Source: CAIVSN01 sp040383945 (GTDB taxonomy: Bacteria > Patescibacteriota > Gracilibacteria > BD1-5 > UBA2023). Taken from it: DNA of 15,643 bases. The notes below the pieces were generated by a model. It was not told the origin of the DNA, ran no database searches, and saw only the letters and a list, made by a program, of their open reading frames with translations. The translations under genes were made by a program, and so were the position numbers. Each line of letters opens with the position of its first letter. Within the stretch, counting starts at the first letter, position 1. The stretch covers positions 1 to 15,643 of the forward strand of contig JBEICN010000024.1 in NCBI GenBank assembly GCA_040383945.1, written 5' to 3'. Positions 1 to 8,992 of this stretch are shown here, one piece after another.

Positions 1-1417
1 AAGTAATTTTGACGAGAACCGTAGCGCCAATAGAAATCGCTGGATCTTTGGGAATATATACTTCTTTAAAATTTCTCGTACGACCCGTCCATGAGTCATC
101 TGTTCCGGAAGTGATGAGAATTTCTTCTTTTCTACCAATCATTCGCGTGTTGCGTGCGTGAGCGGTTTTTTGTAGTATATCGTTCAAAATTGACCATCTT
201 CTTGCTTTTTCTCGTGCTGGCACATCGTCTTCCCACTTCGACGCGACGGTGCCGTTACGAGTGTTGTATCGAGCGATAAAGGCGTAGTCAAATTCACACT
301 CTTGCATCGCTTTTGCAGTAAGTTCGAATTCCTCCAGAGTCTCTCAGGGAAATCCAACAATAATATCCGTAGAAATCGCAAAGAGCGGATCTTGTGATCG
401 AAGATATTCCACTTGCGCCTTAAAATCTTGATACAGATGTTTCCGATTCATTCTTTTGAGAATGTCATCAGATCAGGATTGGAGCGCCATGTGTAAATAT
501 GGACAAAGTCCTGAAACTTCGAAATGTGCATTGAGAATATCAGGAGTCATATCATGCGGATTGCTCGATGTAAATCGTATTCGATCCAGTCAGTCGATGT
601 TTCCAAGCTCATTGAGTAACTCTCGGAACGGAGTTGTGATATCGTTTTTCCCCCAGGTAAGCGCTTCTGGATTCCAAAGTTTTTTTCGGGTAAGCTTCCC
701 GTAGCTATTGACATTCTGTCCGAGCAAAGTTACTTCTGTAACTCCCTCTTTGACAAGATTTTTAACTTCCTCCACTATTTCTGGAATTGGTCGAGAAATT
801 TCCCGACCTCGGGTATAGGGGACAATGCAAAATGTACAGTAATTATCACACCCCGTCTGAATAATGACATTTGCGGAGTTTCCTTCAGCGCGTATTTGAG
901 TTATTTTCAGGTACTCTTCCCATTTCTCATCATTTCCAAAATCACGATCCAAAATCACACTCAGCATTTTGGTAAGATATCATGTTTCCTCTATGCGAAA
1001 TACCAGATCTATATCATTTGATCGTAACAAGAGAGGGTCATCCCAATTCCAAAAGTTCCCCTCTTTTCCAAGTAGTGTGATCGAATAGACTTGATCTCGG
1101 TCGGTATTTTCAAGATATCTCTTGGCAATTCCTGTTTTACGAGTCATGCATCCGGTAATTCCGATTATCGGTGTTTTTTCTGATTTTTTGGCAAATTTAC
1201 GAATTTGTTGAATATATCCAAAGACTTTGTCTTCTCCCTTTTGACGCACAGAGCAGGTGTTGATGATCACTATGTCTGCCAGTGTTGGATCAAGCACTTT
1301 TATGCATCAGGACTGCATTAAAACACGGTGAATCTTTTCTGAATCCGCGTAATTCATCTGACATCCGAAGGTCTTGATGTAAAAGGTAGTTTTTGGGTTG
1401 ATAAAGCTCGTATTCAT
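1..1417 (-). CDS. miaB: tRNA-2-methylthio-N6-dimethylallyladenosine synthase MiaB (3' end off window)
   Basis: A radical-SAM methylthiotransferase that adds a methylthio group to C2 of i6A37 in tRNAs reading UNN codons. 472 codons are visible. The N-terminal UPF0004 domain shows FGCQMN (C19), NTCS (C55) and TGCM (C90), the three ligands of the auxiliary Fe-S cluster. The radical-SAM motif CDNYCTFC (C190, C194, C197) is followed by VPYTRGREISRP. The C-terminal part up to the left edge looks like the TRAM RNA-binding domain. E. coli MiaB has 474 residues, so only a few codons are missing. Five in-frame TGA codons (1307-1309, 980-982, 590-592, 473-475, 344-346) must be read as Gly; two fall in the near-invariant LQSGSD (residue 315) and VGFPGET (residue 358). 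I chose the ATG at 1417 because it directly precedes the FYIKTFGCQMN core and lies just below a -10 element; an in-frame ATG at 1474 is possible. No Shine-Dalgarno sequence is present. The gene diverges from the HIT gene. Confidence 0.95.
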
Positions 1418-1428
1418 ACAAAGAAGAG

Positions 1429-1456
1429 ATTGTAAAGAAAAGTCGTCGTTTGTAAA
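1429..1456 (-). promoter_or_regulatory. Candidate sigma70 promoter for miaB
   Basis: On the minus strand TTTACA (1456-1451), a 16-base spacer and TACAAT (1434-1429) end 11 bases before the miaB ATG at 1417. Transcription would start about 4-5 bases before the ATG, leaving almost no leader and no room for a Shine-Dalgarno sequence. Its -35 box abuts the -35 of the divergent HIT promoter. Inferred from sequence only. Confidence 0.5.
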
Positions 1457-1457
1457 T

Positions 1458-1486
1458 TTGAAAAGCTCGCCCATTCCGCATATACT
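1458..1486 (+). promoter_or_regulatory. Candidate sigma70 promoter for the HIT gene
   Basis: TTGAAA (1458-1463), a 17-base spacer and TATACT (1481-1486) form a near-consensus promoter. The HIT ATG begins at 1493, only 6 bases after the -10 box, so the predicted transcription start falls on or beside the start codon. This implies a leaderless mRNA. The sequence between the -10 box and the ATG is pyrimidine-rich with no Shine-Dalgarno. Confidence 0.65.
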
Positions 1487-1492
1487 CTCACC

Positions 1493-1894
1493 ATGTCCAA
1501 AACTATTTTTACCAAGATTATAGAAGGAGAAATTCCTTCTTATAAGATTTACGAAACACCGTATGTCTTTGCGTTTCTCGATATTCACCCGCTTCAACCC
1601 GGCCATACACTCGTGGTTCCAAAGATTGCTGTAGATGCCATGGATGAGCTCGAAGAGCCCTTTTACAGTGAAGTATTCCATGTTGCTCAAAAAATAGCAA
1701 AAGCGGGAAAACTTGCCTTTGGTGCCACACGCGCTACCTATCATGTGCTTGGTTTTGATGTACCCCATGCACATCTTCATGTTATCCCAGCGAATGCTAT
1801 GGGCGAGATAGACTTCCAGATCAAGTCGCCGCAAGCGAGCCCCAAAGAATTAGAGCATGCTCAAAAGCTGCTTCTTGCCCATCTGGATCGATAA
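1493..1894 (+). CDS. HIT-family (Hint-like) nucleotide hydrolase/transferase
   Basis: 133-residue soluble histidine-triad protein. Members hydrolyse purine nucleoside phosphoramidates and related nucleotides using a His nucleophile. The signature HAHLHVIP (H92, H94, H96) is near the C-terminus, and the N-terminal part has the typical pattern of Hint proteins: FTKIIEGEIPSYKIYE, then AFLDIHPLQPGHTLVVPK. Length matches the family (about 110-140). It ends in TAA and is the only gene here with no in-frame TGA. The ATG at 1493 is supported by the family N-terminus and a promoter whose -10 ends 6 bases upstream. The substrate cannot be told from sequence. The SBP gene begins 22 bases after the stop. 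Confidence 0.95.
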   Translation: MSKTIFTKIIEGEIPSYKIYETPYVFAFLDIHPLQPGHTLVVPKIAVDAMDELEEPFYSEVFHVAQKIAKAGKLAFGATRATYHVLGFDVPHAHLHVIPANAMGEIDFQIKSPQASPKELEHAQKLLLAHLDR

Positions 1895-1916
1895 CCATTA
1901 TTTATTGTAAATTCAA

Positions 1917-3305
1917 ATGTCACCAAAAAAACTTATCTTCTTTGTCGTAGTCGGATTGATAGTTGCTGGACTCGTCATCACCTTCCTGGTAATTTCTCAG
2001 AATACCAAAACCGAAAAGTGACCGAGGGGTCCGGAGAAGCTCACCGTGTGGGTAGTTGGTGATGATACGGTTGGATTTGAGCCAATAATAGCAGATTTTA
2101 AGAAACAAAAGACCGCCTACCAAGATACCAATATCATTTTTACGAAGTTTGCGAGCTATCAAGATTATGAGCGCTCTCTCATCAATGTGATAGCCGATGG
2201 TAATTCTCCCGATGTTTTCGTAGTTCCGTCGACCGGGGCAGGGCTACTCGAGTCCAAGATTGAACCAATTTCCGATGCGTACTTTGATGGACAGGATCTT
2301 TCCAAAAACCTCAATCGCCTTTTTGATTCTCTACTACAGATTACCCCTGCAAAATCCGATAAGTGAGCTGATATTCAGATTATGAAACTCAAAGGAGCTC
2401 CACTCGGATATGAGACTATGTGAGCCTTCTACAATCGCTCTGTCCTCGATAGCTCTGTGCCAGCAACTTGGGAGGAATTTGAATCAGCATTTTTGGATAA
2501 TTCGGAAAATATCCCCGTGGCACTCGGTCTAGGATCAAGATATATTACACAATCTCCGAGCATCGCGAGTTTGTTTTTTGTCCAAAATAACATCGAATCT
2601 ATCGATAGAATCGGAGAAAATATGGCAAAGCAGGGGCTCGAGGACTACTTGAAATATGCAAAAAGCTCAGGAGACTCCACTGGAATAACTTCTCTAAAAT
2701 CCACTATGGATCAAGAAAATCGTACGGCAACTGACCTTTTTGCTGAGGGTAAAATGAGTGTTATTTTTGGCTATCCTTCACTGCTTCGAGAAATCGAATA
2801 TTCTATCAAGCGAGCATGAAACAATGCCGCACTGGAAAAACGCGATCTTCGTTCAGCTCCTGTTCCACAAAAGCAGTCTGGCAAAAAAATAAATCTTGCG
2901 AGGTATCACTACTTCTCAGTTTCTAAGTATTCTCAAAATATCGATGCCGCTGCTGAATTTGTAGGATATTTATCAAGTAGCACTGCAGGAAATTTATACT
3001 CAGAGGCATTCCCTCAATATGTACCGGCAAGAAATGATGTGCTCGAGACTTTGAGAGAGGAAAAGCGAGTGATGAACAAGACCTTCCCTTGGGTACAGCA
3101 TGATAGTTTTCTCCCTGGACAAGATATTATGCTTGTGAATTTTGACCGTGGGCTTACCTCGGAGTTTGAGCAGTCATTTGGTCTTGCGCTCGACCGTGCC
3201 GATCAGGATGCAAAAGTGATTCTTGATTCTGTACAAAAACAAGTCGCATGCCGAAAAAAGCAGCTTATCGATCGGACAGGTTTTGAAATTTCATGTGAAA
3301 ACTAG
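1917..3305 (+). CDS. Membrane-anchored extracellular solute-binding protein (SBP family 1-like)
   Basis: 462 residues once TGA at 2019, 2364, 2421 and 2817 is read as Gly (residues 35, 150, 169, 301). The short N-terminus MSPKK is followed by one hydrophobic helix (about residues 6-27), then a domain like the ABC sugar/oligosaccharide-binding family: KLTVWVVGDD (residues 41-50), an SPDVFVVP strand, and GYETMGAFYNRSVLD followed by VPATWEEFESA, a typical hinge segment of these proteins. There is no lipobox Cys, so I infer an uncleaved signal anchor rather than a lipoprotein. Two Cys (C445, C460) near the C-terminus could form a disulfide. No permease or ATPase gene is adjacent, so its transport partner is elsewhere or it has another role. 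Start ATG 1917 has no Shine-Dalgarno; a -10-like TATTGT (1903-1908) lies 8 bases upstream. Stop is TAG. Ligand unknown. Confidence 0.85.
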
Positions 3306-3329
3306 CATTTTTTGCATTCCAATACGGTA

Positions 3330-3335
3330 TATGAT
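3330..3335 (+). promoter_or_regulatory. Possible -10 element for the giant PKD gene
   Basis: TATGAT lies 43 bases before the ATG at 3379, in the 73-base gap after the SBP stop. No good -35 is present: the T-rich TTTTTG at 3309-3314 gives a 15-base spacer. I see no convincing terminator for the SBP gene in the gap, so read-through from upstream is equally possible. Confidence 0.22.
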
Positions 3336-3378
3336 AGTGTCATCTTAAGGCATTTCTGCTCACTACTTCATAAACTTC

Positions 3379-6300
3379 ATGAACATGCTTCGTTTGGTAC
3401 GATTCATCATCATGTTGGTCCTCATGACCTTCCCATTTCTTGCTTGAAATGATTCCCTCCTCAATCCTCTACCTGCTGCCTCAGCTTGGTGTTTGTGAAA
3501 GGATTGCGATGATAATTCCAGAGTTCCTTACTGTAATATAGGTGATAACTGTTCACTCGATTCGGGTACGGCTATTGTCAAAGATAATATAAATAATATT
3601 CGTACGGATGTTCGTTTTTCAGACTATGTCCAAGGGGTAATTGCCTATATTCTTGGCTTCCTCACGCTTATTGTAGTTATTTTGATACTCTGGGCAGGAT
3701 TTTCTATTCTGACCGCTGCCTGAGATGAGGAAAAGGTCAAAAATGCCAAGAAAATTATCGTCACAGCGGCGATTGGGCTATTGGTTATTTTCCTAGCATG
3801 GAGCATCACCACCTTTCTTCTGGGAAGTTCTGATGGGAAAAACAAAGGGCTTATCAATGCGTCATCCAACATGATGGAACCATTTGGCCATCTGTTTACC
3901 ATGAATACTGCATATGCTGCAAGTAATGATGCTCGAGGATTTGATTATTATCGTTCCAGAATCGAGGTTATTGCCCAGGCAATGAGTAGAGATTTTGAAG
4001 TAGATGGGAAAATTAAGGCAATTAATTCCCAAAATCTTCAAAATACCATCAAAGAATCCATGGATACTTTCCCTGAAGCCAGTCGTATATTTAATACCGA
4101 CCTTGCGAACAATGTTCTCAATCAGATCGCTTTGGTGCAAAAATATCCAGATTCTGATATTTATGTAGAAAGACTCGCCGTATCGCTCAAGGATTATCTT
4201 ACAAAAGTTCGAGTCGGTACGATTACTGCAAAAATTACCGCCACTCCTTCTGCATGAAATGCACCGCTTACCACCACGCTTCGAGCCGTGGAGGCGGTCG
4301 ATCCTTCGGGAGTGACTATTCCAGATTCCAACTACGTTTGGTGGATTCGATGAGCTGGAAACACTCGTACCATTCTTGGAAAGGGGCCGTCCATTGGATA
4401 TAAATTTTCATCGGAGGCAGTGTATACCGTAAATTTGGAGATCACTTCTGCGAGTCGGAATTCCAAAGGTAAAGTAGATGTTATGCCATTCAATGGCACT
4501 CAAGAAGTTAAGGTTTTGCCAAAGCTGGCAAATATCCTTTTGTTTATTAATGGTGCAAACGCGAGTAATGTCGATACCTTCAAAATAACCCCCAATCAAG
4601 GACGTGCTGGTATGGTGATTGACGCCTCTTCGAGTACTCCAGCTGCCGGAGCTACCATTATGAAAACAGAATGGGATTTTGGAAATGGGAATCTCGTATC
4701 TTATAACGGAGCTCCAAGATTGGAGCGTCAAGTGTACTCACAGGAGTGAATTTATAGTATCAAACTCAAAATCACCACCAATGAAAACCCAGTTGGTATC
4801 GTGAAAGAGCTCCGATTGGTTTCTCAAGATCCTATTGCCTCTATTCGTGCTGACAAGACGGTTGGATTTGCCGGAGACGATTTCAAGTTCAATGCTACCA
4901 GCAATCTTTCCAACGCACTTTTGAGCTATGAATGGAGTGTCTTGGAGTCTGATGGAGGAAAAACACTTTTTACTTCCAAGAACCAATCGTTCAACTACAA
5001 ATTTCCAAGAATGGGGGATTTTGTGGTACGACTCAAGACCACTTCTGCAGGAGGCAAGGAAGATACGGATAATCTCAGAATTCAAATTGATTCCAAAAAT
5101 CCAATCGCAAATTTTGATGCAAAACCAATTAACTCTGAAACACCGAATACCATAGTGCTTGATGCGACCAAAAGTTTTGATCCAGATAGTCTTGATTCTA
5201 GCAAGCTCCAGTTTAACTGGACTATTGATGGTGAACGCGTGGATCTCGACAATCCGAGCCGAGGCGGAGCGATCGGTCAATACACCTTCTCCACCAAGGG
5301 AAATCACACGATTTTACTTGATCTTACCAATGAACAAGGGAAGACCACACAAGCCAAAAAAGATATACAAATCGATTCGCTTCTCGCCGTTAAGCTGGTG
5401 ACTACTCCAAAGATTTCACAACTTGGCAATAGTGTCGCCTTTGTGGCCGAGTCAAAAGAAGCTACCGTGTTCGAGTGGGATTTTGGAGATGGAGAAACCA
5501 TAAATACGGGTGAGTCAAGAGTATTTCATGAATACAAAAAATCCGGTACCTATGATGTTCGATTGCTCGTTCGAGGAAGTGCGGATGCTGGTGCTTCAAA
5601 TTCTATTCTTCGAAGAGTGTATATTACTGATGCTGACGCTCCTTTTGCAAGTATTGGAGTAAAACAAGGCTCCGATTTTTTACAACCTCTCCCTAATGCT
5701 TGTCCTGCGTGAGAAGCGTTTGTTACCAATCGAATTGATGCTATTACCATCTCAGGAGCAGAAAGTGTGAACACAGATGGATCCAATAACGAACTGGAAT
5801 ACATTTGGAAGTATCAAGGAAAAACTTCTACTCAAAAAGAATTCTCATATAAGTTCGATGAACTTGGATGTTTTCCGGTTTCTCTTACGGTTCGCTCAAA
5901 GAAAACTGGTAAAACTCACTCATCATCCGTGCTGGTAAAGTCGGAAAATGCGCTTCCTACCTTTGCTTCCCTTGGAGTCTCTGTAGACAAGCCTGGATCA
6001 GATCCAGTCGTAGTAAATGTCACCTTGAATAACGCGAGTGATCCAGATGGAGTCATTGTGTCCTATCTGTGGTATTACTACACTGATAGCGATCCTGAAC
6101 CACAAGACTTCCGCATCACTAAAACTCCAAAAACAGCGTTTGTGGTGCCAAGAATTAACGGTAAATATTTCTTTGCCGTGACCATGGAGGATTCCAACGG
6201 CGCCAAAGTAAATTCTGAGGAAGCTCGGGATGAGCGGTATTCTGTAACGCTTGCAAGCGATAATATAAATACTCCACTCATTCAACTCAAAGTTTCCAGC

Positions 6301-8961
6301 TCTCAAGTTCAGGTTGATAATGAGGTCACTTTTCAGGCTACGGTTAAAAATGTTATAGGTCAAGACTTGACGGAAAAGTCTGAGTTCAAGTGGGACTTTG
6401 ATGGAGATGGATTCTTTGATCAGACTACCACTACCCCCATGGTAAAACACGTCTACGCCATGCCAGGGAGCTATAATATGAAAGTAAAAGCGGCATACCG
6501 TGGTATTTCTAATACCAAATACCAACAAATTACCGTTAAAAACGAAATTATCCCAAACCTTGAATATTTTGCCATTGGAAATGATTATGTATTTCTCAAC
6601 ACGACCACTGGGATGTTTTCCAATGTAAAATGGACTATTGGAGATGCGACTTCCGAAAACCGAGATAGTTTTGTGGTAACTCTCCCTGACGATATGGAGG
6701 AGCGAAAAGTCACTCTGGAAGTTGGCGATGGAAATAGCACCAAAACTACGACAGTACCGCTGAGAAAAGATGTTATCAATGCAAATCGTCTCAAGACTTC
6801 AAAAGATTCTATCAATGTATTTTCTTACCCAGAAATTACGGGGGATGCCATTATGGTCGAAAATAAAACTGCCGGAGTCTATCTCTATCTTGGAGCAAAC
6901 GAAGGCGTGTCGAAATATAGTATCGATGCTGATATAAAAGAAGATAGCAATCTCAATGGAGATGCATCTGATGATGCTGACAACAAGGGTACTGATTCAT
7001 TCACTACTGGTGCACCGTTTCTTATAAAGAATTTTGATAGCAAAAAAGAACGCACCGTTCGGGTTTCGATTTTTGATGCAGCAGGGAAGCAGCTAGGGTC
7101 TCGTGATATAAAAATCATTTTGAGCTACGTCGATGAAAAAGTTTCTGCAGAAAATATGGAAACAAAATTGCCAAACTCCATCACGAATACCGAGAAAGTG
7201 GGGCTCGAGACACTCAAAGATCTCATCCGTACCAAAGTACCAGAATGACAGCGGGTAACATTTATGAAGCTCTTGACTCAAGTCCAAGAGAATTGGTCTG
7301 ATGATCGAGAAAAAACCAAGGCGATCATAGATTTCCAACTCGCTATTTCGGAACTTGCCATTTCGGAAGACCAGAAAAATGAATTCTTGACGATTCTCGA
7401 TAGTTTCTTGCTTACAGATTCTGAGACCAAAGATGACGTAGCACTTGCTACCAGTGTACTGAAGAAGCTAATCCCAACGAGCAACGCTAAGTACGAAGAG
7501 ATTTTTGGAAAAGATGGAAAGGGAGGTCTAATCGCAGAAATTCTTTCTCACCCAACAAATCTCGATCTTAATCGCGGAATTTGAGAAAAAATTCTCACGT
7601 ATATCAAGGATGATACTGAAATTTCTGATGCTGATAAGCTCATTCTCAAGGAGCAACTTCGAGTTATCATTTATGGTGGAAGCAAGAATATTCCCGCAGA
7701 TCAGATGGCAACTACTCCTTCTACCCCTACTGGGAACTCTCAAATACTCGATATTATAAAGAACATTGCCGTTGTTTTTGCCTGGTTTGTTGGAATAGTG
7801 TTTGGATGTTTACTTCTTCTTTTCTTGCTATTTAAGCTTACAAACAAGAATGAAAGTCTCGGATTTCAAGATTTTATAATTGAGAAAGTCTTCGGAAAAG
7901 GAAAGCCCTCTGTTCCACCCGTCAAAAACGAAGCCCCGGTAGTGCCGTCAGCCAGTGCTTCTGTGAGTGCTCCTTTGGCAAATACTGACATTTTGGGGGC
8001 GATGTCTCAAGAGCAAGTATCACATGGTCAAGAAACGCCGAGACCGGTGCTTACTCCTATTGTGACTCCTGCGAGTAGTAGTGCAGCAGAACCAGTGTCA
8101 GAACCTCAAGTGGCTCGAGAAATTCCAAGTTGGCTTAAGGATACTACCGATCGGCTTACCAGTACCCCTGAGACACTTCCGACTCAAGAGGCTTCAGAAA
8201 TTGCTTCTTCTGAAACATCAGCTTCTGCAGAAGTTCCTCAATCGACTTCCGAAGCGTCATCGTCTGCTTCTCCTGAGCTTCCAAGTTGGCTTGTCGGGTC
8301 TAGCATTGAGGAGGATTCGGCTGCTCTTGCACCAACAGATGCGAGAGTAACGCCTCAGGAAATTTTGGAGCGTTCTACACTGTCATCTGATGAAATATTG
8401 CCAATTCCAGAGGAACTTACTCCAGAACGGGATGAGGCTGTGTCAGTAGGGGAGTCCACTGCAGAAAATATATGGGCTAGCGTGCCTGCTGGAGAAAGTA
8501 CATGGACCGAGAAACCTGCTTGAGAAAGTGCTTTCCCAACTTTGGATACTTCACTCGTGCCAGAAGTGGTAGATCTAGCACCAGAAACTGAGATAACTCA
8601 AGTATCTGAGCGAGAACCAGCGCTTGCATCAGAACTCGAGCCAGCTCCGGCACCGGTACCAGAAGTAGCGCCAACACCAGCAAATGACGATCTTCCAGAT
8701 TGGCTCAAAAACTTTGCTCCCGTTACTTCGGAGAGCTCTGCTTCAAAGCCAACCTCAACTATGGAAGAGGATGTATTTTGAGATGCAGAAATCGAAAAAA
8801 CATTTGGTATTCCTGAGCCTACTTCGCCTTGAGCTACAGTTGCTGAGGAAAAGCCAAAAGCCCCAAAAACTCCCAAGCCGAAGAAGCAAAAGACTTCCAC
8901 TCCCATGCCGGAAATTCAACCTACAGCAAAAACTGATGATCTTCCAGATTGGCTCAAATAA
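3379..8961 (+). CDS. Giant membrane protein: pilin-like two-helix hairpin, ~9 PKD-like domains, third TM, motif-bearing cytoplasmic tail
   Basis: One 1860-residue reading frame, continuous only if 12 in-frame TGA codons are Gly; under the standard code it breaks into pieces. Order: signal peptide or first helix (residues 5-22, possible cleavage after A36); a short Cys-rich segment (C38, C43, C52, C58); two helices (about 87-111 and 125-149) joined by AAGDEEKVKNAKK, a pattern I recognise from the T4SS_pilin/VirB2-like family of Patescibacteria; about nine PKD-like beta domains (about 285-1120), clearest around W432 (WDFGNG), W700 (WDFGDG) and W1005 (WDFDGDG); a Ca-binding-like Asp/Asn-rich stretch (about 1183-1210); a helical region (about 1245-1450); TM3 (about 1461-1484); then a 375-residue Ser/Ala/Pro/Glu-rich tail with four P-S/D-W-L motifs. 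Predicted topology puts the PKD array outside and the tail in the cytoplasm. Start has no Shine-Dalgarno; ATG 3385 is an alternative. Stop TAA. Probably a surface adhesin or contact protein; the exact function is unknown. Confidence 0.9.
8119..8958 (+). repeat. Four repeated (I/L)P(S/D)WL motifs in the cytoplasmic tail
   Basis: Copies begin at 8122 (IPSWLK, residue 1582), 8278 (LPSWLV, 1634), 8692 (LPDWLK, 1772) and 8941 (LPDWLK, 1855, the extreme C-terminus). Copies 3 and 4 are near-identical DNA: 8686-8709 and 8935-8958 match at 23 of 24 bases. Copies 1 and 2 share a 14-base identity (8123-8136, 8279-8292). They sit in otherwise low-complexity sequence, which suggests a selected short linear binding motif. 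Confidence 0.85.
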
Positions 8962-8992
8962 ACTGATTATTCAAAGAATTTAAATATCACGT

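Noticed and set aside
1418..1834. N-terminal extension of miaB running antisense through the HIT gene
   Set aside because: The frame is open, but it is antisense to an intact HIT protein, and MiaB homology begins just after the ATG at 1417, which has its own promoter-like sequence.
4738..5307. Minus-strand open frame of 189 codons
   Set aside because: Antisense to well-formed PKD domains of the giant gene; no motif and no plausible start signal.
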